DNA from: Desulfobacterales bacterium HSG2 | Lineage (GTDB): Bacteria > Desulfobacterota > Desulfobacteria > Desulfobacterales > 4be13 | Reading direction: 5' to 3' | Length of the DNA stretch: 36,275 nucleotides | Assembly (NCBI GenBank): GCA_030378035.1 | Contig: JAUCGI010000041.1 | Coordinates: forward strand, 1 to 36,275 | Part shown: in pieces, positions 7,924-15,158 of the stretch | Position numbering within the stretch: the stretch's first letter is position 1 | Layout: each line of letters begins with the position of its first letter | Position numbers and translations under genes: made by a program | The notes under the pieces: model-generated | Seen by the model: the letters and a program-made list of their open reading frames with translations, nothing else | What the model was told of the DNA's origin: nothing | Database searches by the model: none

Positions 7924-8714
7924 AATTGAAACTGCATGACACCACCATATATTTTAAAGTGTATGCTGACTATGATACGCCGGGCAAAGAATCTTTTCTC
8001 CGATTATGCAACAAATTGGAAAAATTTCCCCTGAACAAAATGCATCCTCATCATATTAAAGGATTGTATCTGGGTGGTGAGTATTATTTCAGAAAGATAC
8101 TATTTTCCGAAGCGGGTGAGGTTGCTCCTGAAGAAATCAGAAAGACAGAGGAAATAACGCCCATCATTGAAAAAGGGCTTATCCCGTTTATTCTGAGCCA
8201 GGGATGTTTTGAAGTGAGCATTCCCACCGAGGGCAACAGTCTTGAAGAACTGATGAACTATATTTCTCAGATTGACACCTACCTTGACAATCTCCCTGGG
8301 AACAGCACGGGCAAAAAGATCGAAATCCATTTGAAGGGAGGTTCGGGATCACATCTGCTGAAACAAATTATCAGGGAGGCCCTCCCTCGTTTGGGCGGAG
8401 GAACATACCAATACAATGCTGTTACAGACAAAAGAGGGGATGGGGAAATTTTGCTGCCAACCGAGTTTTCCAGACTGCCGGAGCATGTCAGACGCCTTGG
8501 CGAGATCGAGGTTGTTTGCAATGACTATTCCCTCAAACTGATTCAAAAGAAAAATAAGCTCATCCTCAGGCCTCTGAAAAAGATACTGCTCGCCCTGTCT
8601 CTTTACAGCGATCAGTGCGAATGGTTTCAGAACACCTTGCGGACTTTTGACGAGGCAGAATTGTTTGATCGAATCACAGATGAAAAAACATACCTTTCTC
8701 TGCCCCGTATGTGA
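7920..8714 (+). CDS. Conserved-looking protein of unknown function, upstream partner of KGGVGR ATPase
   Basis: A 264-aa protein with a GTG start overlapping the upstream TGA by 4 bp; AAGCGGAGGTGA lies just before it. No family is recognised. It appears soluble, with no signal peptide or membrane segment. The N-terminal part (to ~75) looks alpha/beta with an aromatic-rich Y-L-G-G-E-Y-Y-F. The middle is helical, and a glycine-rich L-K-G-G-S-G-S-H-L-L-K follows near 140-150. The C-terminal third is basic then helical (L-I-Q-K-K-N-K-L-I-L-R-P-L-K-K). The next gene starts 24 bp downstream, so the two are probably co-transcribed. A sensor, adaptor or effector role with the ATPase is plausible, but nothing in the sequence decides between them. 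Confidence 0.8.
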   Translation: MKLKLHDTTIYFKVYADYDTPGKESFLRLCNKLEKFPLNKMHPHHIKGLYLGGEYYFRKILFSEAGEVAPEEIRKTEEITPIIEKGLIPFILSQGCFEVSIPTEGNSLEELMNYISQIDTYLDNLPGNSTGKKIEIHLKGGSGSHLLKQIIREALPRLGGGTYQYNAVTDKRGDGEILLPTEFSRLPEHVRRLGEIEVVCNDYSLKLIQKKNKLILRPLKKILLALSLYSDQCEWFQNTLRTFDEAELFDRITDEKTYLSLPRM

Positions 8715-8738
8715 GCAGAAGAGCGAAAGAACTGAAAA

Positions 8739-10286
8739 ATGACCAACACCGGAAACACACGATTCGTCACCTTCTATTCCTACAAGGGAGGTGTCGGCCG
8801 AACGCTGGCCCTGGGTAATATGGCATGGGGAGCCGCCTTGGAGGGAAAACGGGTGGTCATCATTGATTTTGACTTGGAGGCCCCTGGCATTCCGTCATTG
8901 ATCCCCTTTCGGGAACCTGTCAGAACGCACAAGTCTGACGACAAAAAAAAGGGAGGACTCTTTGAACTGATCTTATCTTTTCGCAACCATCAACTGACGC
9001 CGTCCATACCCGACTATTACGCGACAAAGCCGATAACAAAGTCGGAAACAGATGATTTCAAAGAGGGAGGAGAAATCCACATTGTGCCGGCCGGAAAGGA
9101 AGATGCCAATTACAGAAGCAAACTCCAAGCATTTGACTGGGAGAAATTTTATGAAAAGGAGGGCGGCAGAGAGTTCTTTCTGAGATTCAGGGAAACCATT
9201 GCATATCAGTTTGAAAATCCCGACCTGGTGCTTGTTGATTCGCGAACCGGACTGACTGACATCGGGGGAATATGCACAATTCTGATTCCGGACAGAGTTG
9301 TGGTTCTGAGCGGACTTAACGATCAGAACCTGAACGGATGCAGGGCGGTGATGGAGACCATCAACACTCATTCTGAACGCAGAAAGAAAGAGGACTATCT
9401 GGAACCTGTCGAAATCATCACCGTCCTCTCACATATACCTTCTGATGAAGAACGGGACCTGACAGATGAAAGAGTGAAAAAGGCGGGAGATGTCCTTGGA
9501 CATACGGATATCACGCTTCATTATGTCCCTCTCCTCTCCCTTGAAGAAAGGCTTTTGGTCAAAGATCGGGACTGGAATGATGAGCAATCCGGTTCCCTAA
9601 TTGCAAGCTACCGGAAACTATATGACCTGATGACAGCACCCTACACAAAGCTGGAAAAAGAGATTTCTGAGAAAGAAAAGGAATCTGAAAATTATCTTCT
9701 GACAGGAAAATATAAGGAAGCCCTGGATTCATTGAAAGAATTGATAAAACTGTGTGAAAAGAATGGAACCATTTCAGCCGGCCTGTATTATCGTACAGCA
9801 AAATTGGCTTTCTTGCATGGAAGTTATGAGGATGTGATGGCGTTTTACAAAGAAGCCGACAGCTTGTTAAATCAGAACTGTGAGCCCCAGGATATTTCTC
9901 AATATGATTTCTATTATGACTTTGGAACAACCTTATATCAGTTTGCATGCAGCATCCTTTCAGAAGAAAAAGAAAAACAGGCGATAACTGAAGAGGCAGT
10001 CTGCAAATTAAGGAAAGCTCTTGAACTTAGTCCGAACGATCAACGTGCCAGTGAATATTTGGGGCTGAGTCTGGCATACTGTTCAGAGTTTTCCAAAGAA
10101 GAAAAGTTGCTGAGAGAAGCGGTTGAGAGACTGAGAGCATCAGTCATAATCAAGCCGGATGACCTGGAGATTAATAAGAGGCTGAGGGGAGCGCTGAGAA
10201 GCCTGTCTGCCATTTCTGAGGATAAAGACGAGCGGAATAAGTTACTTGCGGAGGCTGCTGAACTGGTGGTCAGGGAAGATCATTAA
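8739..10286 (+). CDS. KGGVGR-motif ParA/MinD-like P-loop ATPase with C-terminal TPR-like repeats
   Basis: A 515-aa protein. The N-terminal ~300 residues are a deviant-Walker (SIMIBI) ATPase. The P-loop is Y-K-G-G-V-G-R-T (15-22) with Arg where ParA has Lys, D-F-D-L-E-A-P-G is at 43-50, and the switch motif is D-S-R-T-G-L-T-D-I-G-G from 167. This is the KGGVGR subfamily rather than a partitioning ParA. Residues ~310-510 are helical repeats of TPR type (Y-L-L-T-G-K-Y-K-E-A-L-D-S-L-K; later L-R-K-A-L-E-L-S-P-N-D-Q-R-A-S-E-Y-L-G). KGGVGR ATPases are often found in predicted NTP-dependent biological-conflict operons, and that matches this neighbourhood. It closes the cluster; a hairpin follows at 10649. 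No membrane segments. Substrate and effector are unknown. Confidence 0.9.
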   Translation: MTNTGNTRFVTFYSYKGGVGRTLALGNMAWGAALEGKRVVIIDFDLEAPGIPSLIPFREPVRTHKSDDKKKGGLFELILSFRNHQLTPSIPDYYATKPITKSETDDFKEGGEIHIVPAGKEDANYRSKLQAFDWEKFYEKEGGREFFLRFRETIAYQFENPDLVLVDSRTGLTDIGGICTILIPDRVVVLSGLNDQNLNGCRAVMETINTHSERRKKEDYLEPVEIITVLSHIPSDEERDLTDERVKKAGDVLGHTDITLHYVPLLSLEERLLVKDRDWNDEQSGSLIASYRKLYDLMTAPYTKLEKEISEKEKESENYLLTGKYKEALDSLKELIKLCEKNGTISAGLYYRTAKLAFLHGSYEDVMAFYKEADSLLNQNCEPQDISQYDFYYDFGTTLYQFACSILSEEKEKQAITEEAVCKLRKALELSPNDQRASEYLGLSLAYCSEFSKEEKLLREAVERLRASVIIKPDDLEINKRLRGALRSLSAISEDKDERNKLLAEAAELVVREDH

Positions 10287-10784
10287 CTTTACAATCATAG
10301 AAACCGAACCGCAGATTATTCGGATTTCGCAGATCAAATATCGAAATCGGCGAGAATCGGCGGTTCAGATTCATCATTATTTGTCCGGCAAAACATGCCG
10401 GGGGTATGCCGCGCCCTCTGATGTCCGGTTTCCGGAGGGGTTCGGGCGGATGCTGAAACTCCATCTCCCTCAGTTTCCGCTCAGATTCATTATCTGTACA
10501 TTGACCGGACAAAACATGATCGGAGAGGTGAATGAACGCTGGTCTGCGGCCCTATCGCCGGTGATCAGAGAAGACACGGGCACGGTGCTGCCGACGTGAC
10601 AGGCCTCCTGACACTGCCGTGGCAGACCTTATCCTCCTCGGAGGAGATGCCGGAGCCTTCAGTCCGGCCTTTTCAGAAGTGACGGTTGTTAGTATTGTTG
10701 ATAAAAGTCATCTTTTATATGTAAATGTTAATAAAATATTTGCTATCTGTTAACCGCGTTACGCCATAAGCAGAACCTGAAATA
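10287..10784. other. 498-bp intergenic region with imperfect direct repeats and hairpins, no convincing gene
   Basis: An open frame crosses the first part but has no ribosome site and no recognisable composition. The region holds imperfect direct repeats (TCAGATTCAT followed by ATTAT/TAT and GT, near 10367 and 10483), each followed by a TTGWCCGG-CAAAACATG-like segment. It also has GATTATTCGGATTTCGCAGAT-like words of the kind scattered in environmental genomes. A palindrome TCCTCCTCGGAGGA and the terminator-like hairpin come next. The last ~100 bp are AT-rich and probably include the promoter of the histidine-kinase gene. Confidence 0.6.
10649..10674 (+). terminator. Terminator-like hairpin downstream of the KGGVGR operon
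   Basis: GCCGGA pairs with TCCGGC around an 8-nt loop and is followed by CTTTT. The stem is short (6 bp) and the T-run modest. It lies 360 bp after the ATPase stop, so its assignment to that operon is tentative. Confidence 0.45.
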
Positions 10785-12059
10785 ATGTCATCCAAAAAAA
10801 CGAATCGCCATAATACCCGGTTAAGCGAGTTTGAACTGACTAATGCTTTATATTTTGCTGTTGAATTTGCCAAAGGTGACTGGAAGGCTAAATCAGATTT
10901 GCAGAAGTTCTTTCCAAAAGGCTATAGATCAACAGGTCTGCCCAATTGGTGGTACTGCGAACTTGCTTGCAATATTGTAGAAGCAGGCTGTCTCGAAAGG
11001 GATACATACCCTACTTGGGAAATAGTGGATATTGCAAAACTGACAGGTCCATCTCTTTGGTATGCGCTAGCCATTGCAGAGTCGCATTTCGGTGATGAGA
11101 CAGGGTGTCGCCTTGTCCTTGAAGGAATTGTAAAAAAACATAAAAAGTTGCAACGGGATATGTTTGAATGTCTCAAACACTCATACGTCCCTGATATTGG
11201 CTATCTCAAGTCGGATATTCTCGAAAAACTGATCCCATTGTTTCCTAATGCTGATTGGTACACATCTGTAAAATATTTTGAAGATGATAAATGCTTACCC
11301 AGATCTCAAGATGCGGAGCAGTGGAAAGAACTGGCAACGCTCTTTGAGGATGTCATTCATGAACTCAGTCAGCCGGTAGCCACCATTGGCATAGACACTT
11401 CGGATGCATTATACTGTCTTAATGAAGGAGATATGGAAGGTGTCCGACAATCGTTAAGCAGTCTGCGTTTGGCTGTGCAGGATTTGGGTGAAAGAATAGG
11501 GGCTTACAAAGCACTGACTCAGAGAAGCAGTTCAGAGGAAACAATTCGGGTCCGTGATATTGCCGATGAGGTGGAGAATGTTCTCAGACGACGTGCTGAC
11601 AAGGCAAAGGTGAAGCTGGATATTCAAATTTCGGATGATAACAAATTTAACCGCGCCCTGTATGTCAGAGGCGATCCTTTTCTGTTCCGAATAGCGATCA
11701 GAAATTTGGTTCATAACGCCATAGAAGCGAGTAATGATCCTTCGATTCCGCCTGACCGGCGTCATGTCATCATAAGGGGAATTTACAAACCGTCTGAGGA
11801 TTCGCAAATATTTCCCAATGGTTCGGTTATCATTTATGTCAGAGACAAAGGGCCGGGGATTCCGCCTGAGATCAGGGAAAAAATCTTCAAGCGCGGCTTT
11901 ACAACAAAGAGGGGGGGAAGAGGACTTGGGCTGGGCCTCAGTCTGGTACAATCCGTAGCTGAATCTTACAACGGAAAGCTCGGTATGCTGGAAGACGTCA
12001 ACCCGGGTGCTGAGTTTTGGCTTCAGTTTCCGGCTGCTCTTCCGCCGATCAAATCCTGA
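10785..12059 (+). CDS. Soluble sensor histidine kinase
   Basis: A 424-aa protein without membrane segments. Residues 1-~175 form an uncharacterised, mostly helical input domain rich in Trp and Cys (L-P-N-W-W-Y-C-E-L-A-C). The dimerisation/phosphoacceptor helix holds H192 in V-I-H-E-L-S-Q-P. The ATPase domain has an N-box N-L-V-H-N-A-I-E-A (307-315), G1 D-K-G-P-G-I from 354 and G2 G-R-G-L-G-L-G-L-S near 380. All catalytic signatures are present. A lone receiver gene follows 240 bp downstream, separated by a MITE-like insertion, and is the likely phosphotransfer partner. The cytoplasmic architecture suggests sensing of an internal signal. The pair leads into a broken PIN-like gene, so it may have controlled an RNase effector. 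Confidence 0.92.
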   Translation: MSSKKTNRHNTRLSEFELTNALYFAVEFAKGDWKAKSDLQKFFPKGYRSTGLPNWWYCELACNIVEAGCLERDTYPTWEIVDIAKLTGPSLWYALAIAESHFGDETGCRLVLEGIVKKHKKLQRDMFECLKHSYVPDIGYLKSDILEKLIPLFPNADWYTSVKYFEDDKCLPRSQDAEQWKELATLFEDVIHELSQPVATIGIDTSDALYCLNEGDMEGVRQSLSSLRLAVQDLGERIGAYKALTQRSSSEETIRVRDIADEVENVLRRRADKAKVKLDIQISDDNKFNRALYVRGDPFLFRIAIRNLVHNAIEASNDPSIPPDRRHVIIRGIYKPSEDSQIFPNGSVIIYVRDKGPGIPPEIREKIFKRGFTTKRGGRGLGLGLSLVQSVAESYNGKLGMLEDVNPGAEFWLQFPAALPPIKS

Positions 12060-12069
12060 GATTTTAAAA

Positions 12070-12077
12070 AATTTTTG
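12070..12077. repeat. 8-bp target-site duplication, left copy (AATTTTTG)
   Basis: AATTTTTG directly abuts the left terminal inverted repeat of the element at 12078. An identical 8-mer abuts the right end at 12256. Confidence 0.7.
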
Positions 12078-12255
12078 CTGATTATAACGGATTTAGGGAA
12101 GGCTCCTTGCACTTGCACTTAAACTTGCACCGGAGCACGTTCAGGCTGGGTGCAAGTTTAAGTTTAAGTTTTAAGTTTAAGTGCAAGTGCAAGTGCAAGT
12201 GTAAGTGCGGGTCTGATTTCAGGTAAAGAGCAGCCCCTAAAAGCGTTATAATCAG
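12078..12255. mobile_element. 178-bp MITE-like element with CTGATTATAACG termini
   Basis: The ends are CTGATTATAACGG (12078-12090) and, inverted, GCGTTATAATCAG (12243-12255). Weaker terminal similarity runs on for about 27 bp (TTTAGGG, then GCTC). The element is flanked by a perfect 8-bp direct repeat, as expected for a transposed, non-autonomous unit. Its interior is an array of degenerate hexamers (CTTGCA/TGCAAG, TTTAAG) in two opposed blocks able to fold back. No ORF fits inside. Related termini occur at 18351, 20586-20619 and 20731-20743. A transposase for it was not seen. It splits the kinase from the receiver gene. Confidence 0.78.
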
Positions 12256-12263
12256 AATTTTTG
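12256..12263. repeat. 8-bp target-site duplication, right copy (AATTTTTG)
   Basis: This is identical to 12070-12077 and directly adjacent to the right terminal repeat. Confidence 0.7.
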
Positions 12264-12299
12264 TAACAATCTTAAACTTTGTTGAAAGGAGGTATTATA

Positions 12300-12806
12300 A
12301 TGAAGGTAATTGTTATAGATGATGAGGAATCCTTGGCAGAAAGACTGAGGAGATCATTAACCAGAAGAGAACACGAGGTTGAAGTCTTTTATTCTTTAAA
12401 AGATGCCCGTGAGGGACTTGAAGGAACTGAGGAACCAATGGTTGTTCTGCTGGATCATGATTTCGAGGATATTGGCGAGCAGGATCAGAAGGGGTACGAT
12501 TTATGTGAATGGCTTCGGGAAACCCATCCCTTCGGACTTCTGTTGCCGATCATTTATCTGACGGGCCGGGAATTGCCGGACAGATTCTTGCAACAGCAGC
12601 GCAAGGAGCCTTTTGTTCATCCCACAGCATATCTCTCCAAAGATCAGTTGGCTTCGGAGCAGGAACTGCTCCCGAATCTCCTCAGACAGTATGAGGAGCA
12701 ATTTGAGCGCATCCGTGAACTTTTTGAAAAGCAGAGCGCGCAACAGGCATTGATTGCTTTCAGGGATATGGAACCGGAGGATTTTGATACCTATGAAATT
12801 GAATAA
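12300..12806 (+). CDS. Stand-alone response-regulator receiver protein
   Basis: A 168-aa protein. ATG 12300 was chosen because AAAGGAGG lies 8 nt upstream. The receiver fold has the acidic pair D7-D8, phosphoacceptor D52 in V-V-L-L-D-H-D, T88 in I-Y-L-T-G-R and K114 in Y-L-S-K-D. Residues ~125-168 form a charged helix and not a DNA-binding or enzymatic output domain. It would therefore act by protein contact or as a phosphate relay. The upstream histidine kinase is the expected donor. Its last codons overlap the start (ATG 12793) of the broken PIN-like gene, so the two were translationally coupled, pointing to the PIN protein as the likely output. Confidence 0.92.
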   Translation: MKVIVIDDEESLAERLRRSLTRREHEVEVFYSLKDAREGLEGTEEPMVVLLDHDFEDIGEQDQKGYDLCEWLRETHPFGLLLPIIYLTGRELPDRFLQQQRKEPFVHPTAYLSKDQLASEQELLPNLLRQYEEQFERIRELFEKQSAQQALIAFRDMEPEDFDTYEIE

Positions 12807-13387
12807 GGACCATCCCGTGTATATTTTTGATACTAGCGATCTGCTTGATTTTGCGATTGAGCATACCCGCACCATGGAGATTTGCTTGGAATTTTAGAAC
12901 CGGACGGACAATATTTCTATCATCCTGTTACATGGGCTGAAATTACAAGTCACTATCATCCTGAAATATGGAGGGAACGCAACCCGGGTTATACTTCCGA
13001 GCAAATAAGGGAGAAAATCAGCAAACATTGTCGTCTTGTCGCGGTCCTCTATACGCATCGAAAGAAAAGCGCGTCGGTCCAATATATCCACGGAAGACGC
13101 TTCTATCCGTTTTTGCCGTCTTTTGAAATGTCAGCTTTATGGCACATCAGTGTTCCATGCCTGCCAACCTTTGCAGGTTGCCTAGTGGCAAGATTACTGT
13201 TGTTGCCAATATGACCGATCATCAGATTCTGACGGTCGCCTGTTTTATAAACCGTTCAAGAAAGTACGATGTCAGATTCATTTCCGGAGACAAAGTACAA
13301 CTGGCAGCGGCCGCTCATCTTCGGGTTCCCTGGGTTTATTCCAAAGATCCTAACCGAACCTCACCGTTTACCTGGATACCAGTTTGA
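12793..13387 (+). pseudogene. Frameshifted PIN-domain-like ribonuclease gene
   Basis: Three consecutive frames join into one ~198-aa protein. Frame 1 runs 12793-12897 (V-Y-I-F-D-T-S-D-L-L-D-F, typical of a PIN N-terminus with its first acidic residue). The second begins near 12882 (G-I-L-E-P-D-G-Q-Y-F-Y-H-P-V-T-W-A-E-I). The third begins near 13139 (V-V-A-N-M-T-D-H-Q-I-L-T-V-A then V-R-F-I-S-G-D-K-V-Q-L-A-A-A) and ends at 13387. The last part resembles the C-terminal PIN acidic cluster. Two shifts of the same sense are needed, near 12885 and 13130. Sequencing error is possible, but two in one gene next to decayed DNA favours a pseudogene. The overlap with the receiver gene links it to the two-component pair. 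The PIN call is by motif only. Confidence 0.55.
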
Positions 13388-13442
13388 TAAATTGGCATCC
13401 TTCAACTTTCAAAATACTTTTACCAAAACACGCTGTCATTTC

Positions 13443-13530
13443 GGGCAGAACGGCAGGGGCCTTTGGAACACGCCTTGGATGGAAGAGCACGCCTTGGTCA
13501 GAGCGCAAGCCGGCCCTGCCGTTCTGACCC
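13443..13530. repeat. Inverted repeat forming an ~85-nt hairpin
   Basis: CAGAACGGCAGGGGCC on the left pairs with GGCCCTGCCGTTCTG on the right, with CGGG/CCCG extending the stem outwards. The loop contains two direct copies of CACGCCTTGG. It could be a small repeat element or a structured RNA; no terminator T-run follows directly. Confidence 0.7.
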
Positions 13531-13839
13531 GGAATCCATTTTCATTTTTCAAATATACAGACCAAACCTTCCGGACTTTTTGTTGCAATGCAACAATAAA
13601 ATAATGGCTGACATCTGTATAATTCTGTATCAATGTATTTCATATTAAACCAACAGGCTGACCCGCCGTCCCATGCTGCCATTCACAGCGTGTTTTGGCA
13701 AGTTCAAGATCAGGGTGCAGCGAAACAAATCAGTCTGAAATCGGTCAGAAAGTCAATATCTTCGTTTGGTAAAAGTATTTTACTTTGTAGCGGTAAAGAC
13801 GGATGGTATTCCCGCGCTGAGGGAACTCTGTAAAAAACA

Positions 13840-13911
13840 AATCGGGTTTCTGTTCACTGATCAACTGTGTTGTAACCTGAAAAACTCACCGGAGATCAGC
13901 GAAACCCGATT
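13840..13911. repeat. Fold-back AATCGGGTTTC ... GAAACCCGATT
   Basis: A perfect 11-bp outer stem encloses ~50 nt, with a second CTGATC/GATCAG pairing inside. No gene abuts it, and its role is unknown. Confidence 0.65.
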
Positions 13912-14039
13912 CTTTCCGTTCGGATTTCAGTCCCGGTTTTATTTCTTGACAAAGCTGAATATATCGGTTAACGTCATCAAACTTTTAGGTGTACTGACAA
14001 CTTTCAACATATAAAAGACCGTTTTTCTGAAAAGTTGCA

Positions 14040-14110
14040 AATTCCAACCACATAGCACCATAAGCAGAAGTTGAAATAATGTTATCCAAAAAAAACGGAT
14101 CGCTATCACT
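14040..14110 (+). pseudogene. Decayed copy of the histidine-kinase upstream and start region
   Basis: About 60 bp match the sequence around the kinase start at 10755-10820. CCATAAGCAGA, GAAATAATG, ATCCAAAAAAA and CG-ATCGC-AT occur in the same order and spacing. The copy has eight A's against seven, which shifts the frame after the lysines. It then reads into a stop within ~25 codons, and no kinase body follows. It probably records a duplication of the kinase module, or a shared element, that has since decayed. Confidence 0.6.
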
Positions 14111-14138
14111 CCTGCTTCAGAGTGAAATACATTCAGAC

Positions 14139-14187
14139 TTCCAAGGTTTTTAAAACTTATCCCTTCCAAAGTTTTTAAAACTTTGAA
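14139..14187. repeat. Two adjacent GTTTTTAAAACTT palindromic words
   Basis: CCAAGGTTTTTAAAACTT and CCAAAGTTTTTAAAACTTTG lie 28 bp apart as imperfect direct repeats, each palindromic. A related palindrome, GAAGTTTTAAAAACTTC, lies at about 21106-21122, upstream of the giant surface-protein gene. Confidence 0.65.
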
Positions 14188-14999
14188 AGTCTGTCCATAA
14201 ACGGAAACATATTGTCAGCAGAATTAAAAGTTTTTGACGGCAGTCTGAAAAGTTTTTGAGTGTAACCGAAATGAAAACAGAGCCTCGCTGCCGACATACG
14301 CACAGGTGAAAATACAGACTCATGCCTTGAAGCCTCAGACGCGGAGGCCGCGGAAGCTCGCAGAGAACGGAAACAGGCAGAATCCCTCTGCGAAACTCCG
14401 CGTTCTCTGCATTTGAGCCTCAAAAGATCTGCTCTGAAAATGCTTGATTTTGGTCACACTCAAAGTTTTTTTAACTGAGTACAGGATAAAAAGTGGATTC
14501 GGAAATGCCGGGAATGACAGAGTGCCAGTTTTCAGGCATCCGAAGATTTTTGTCCTGTACAGCTTTTTAAACTAAGCCTCTGTGAACGCGAACAGGCAAG
14601 TTTACATATATGAACGGGCAAGTTCACATTCACGGACACGGAACTCCAATATCAAGTTTTGGAATGCCAGTTTTTATTTCCGGCTTGACACAGGCATCAT
14701 TTCTTTATACTTTGCCATACACAGTCTGTAATTATCATCCCGGAATGCAGATTTTGCATGGTCAAAATGATGATCAGGGATTGAAGGTCTTAATAAACTT
14801 GTCCATCCCATGTTTATATAAGGCAGGTTCTGTTTTTAAAAGGAAAAGCTTCTGTTTCTTTTCACAGAGGATGGGTTCGTTTCGCGGGGCAGGTCTTTGT
14901 TGTCAGTAGTTCGCAAATTCAACTTATCTGCCCATGGTTAGGCAACCGGGAGCAGGATGAAGCAAAATTGTATCCTGACAAACATTATTTCAAAGGCTG

Positions 15000-15028
15000 T
15001 AAAAAAGCAGGAATCCGAATTCCTGCTT
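15000..15028 (-). terminator. Strong hairpin with T-run on the minus strand
   Basis: AAGCAGGAAT pairs perfectly with ATTCCTGCTT around a 4-nt loop. On the minus strand the stem is followed by TTTTTT, so it is formally a minus-strand rho-independent terminator. No minus-strand gene enters it, so it might instead shield the GTPase gene or be part of a repeat. Confidence 0.5.
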
Positions 15029-15033
15029 CCAAA

Positions 15034-15084
15034 GGAATGACATGATAAAAGAGGGAATAAAAGGGGAATGATATGATAAAAGAG
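15034..15084. promoter_or_regulatory. Two 20-bp direct repeats upstream of the GTPase gene
   Basis: GGAATGACATGATAAAAGAG (15034-15053) and GGAATGATATGATAAAAGAG (15065-15084) differ at one base and are spaced 31 bp apart, about three helical turns. They end 75 bp before the GTPase start. This is consistent with tandem operators, though repeat amplification is an alternative. Confidence 0.5.
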
Positions 15085-15158
15085 ATATTATTCAGCTTTC
15101 ATTCCTGAGCCATTTATCTTGTTTCTGACTTTGGCGGTTTTACTACAGGAGAATCTCC

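Larger units (their letters stand above)
13388..15158. other. 1.77-kb gene-poor region rich in inverted repeats and remnants
   Basis: No frame here has both a ribosome site and protein-like composition; the listed open frames are short and overlap hairpins. It holds a 19-bp inverted repeat (13443-13530), a fold-back (13840-13911), a decayed copy of the kinase start region (14040-14110) and paired GTTTTTAAAACTT palindromes (14139-14187). It also holds a GCAGAG/GCGG-word element bounded by inverted GAGTGTRACC (14262-14466), and a hairpin and direct repeats upstream of the GTPase. A TTGACA box with a TATACT box (14685-14711) is present but spaced only 15 bp. The region looks like accumulated non-coding elements and decay. 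Confidence 0.6.

Noticed and set aside
10246..10599. 117-aa frame after the KGGVGR ATPase
   Set aside because: It overlaps the ATPase end, has no ribosome site and runs through repeat-like words; composition is not protein-like.
14685..14711. Sigma-70 promoter TTGACA...TATACT
   Set aside because: The spacer is only 15 bp and no gene or clear RNA follows, so it was left as a note and not called.
14610..14909. 99-aa frame in the gene-poor region
   Set aside because: No ribosome site, no recognisable motif, and Cys/His-rich odd composition; it reads through non-coding elements.
14957..15040. 27-codon ORF across the hairpin before the GTPase
   Set aside because: The ribosome-like GGAGCAGG touches the ATG and the peptide spans a hairpin stem; probably chance.
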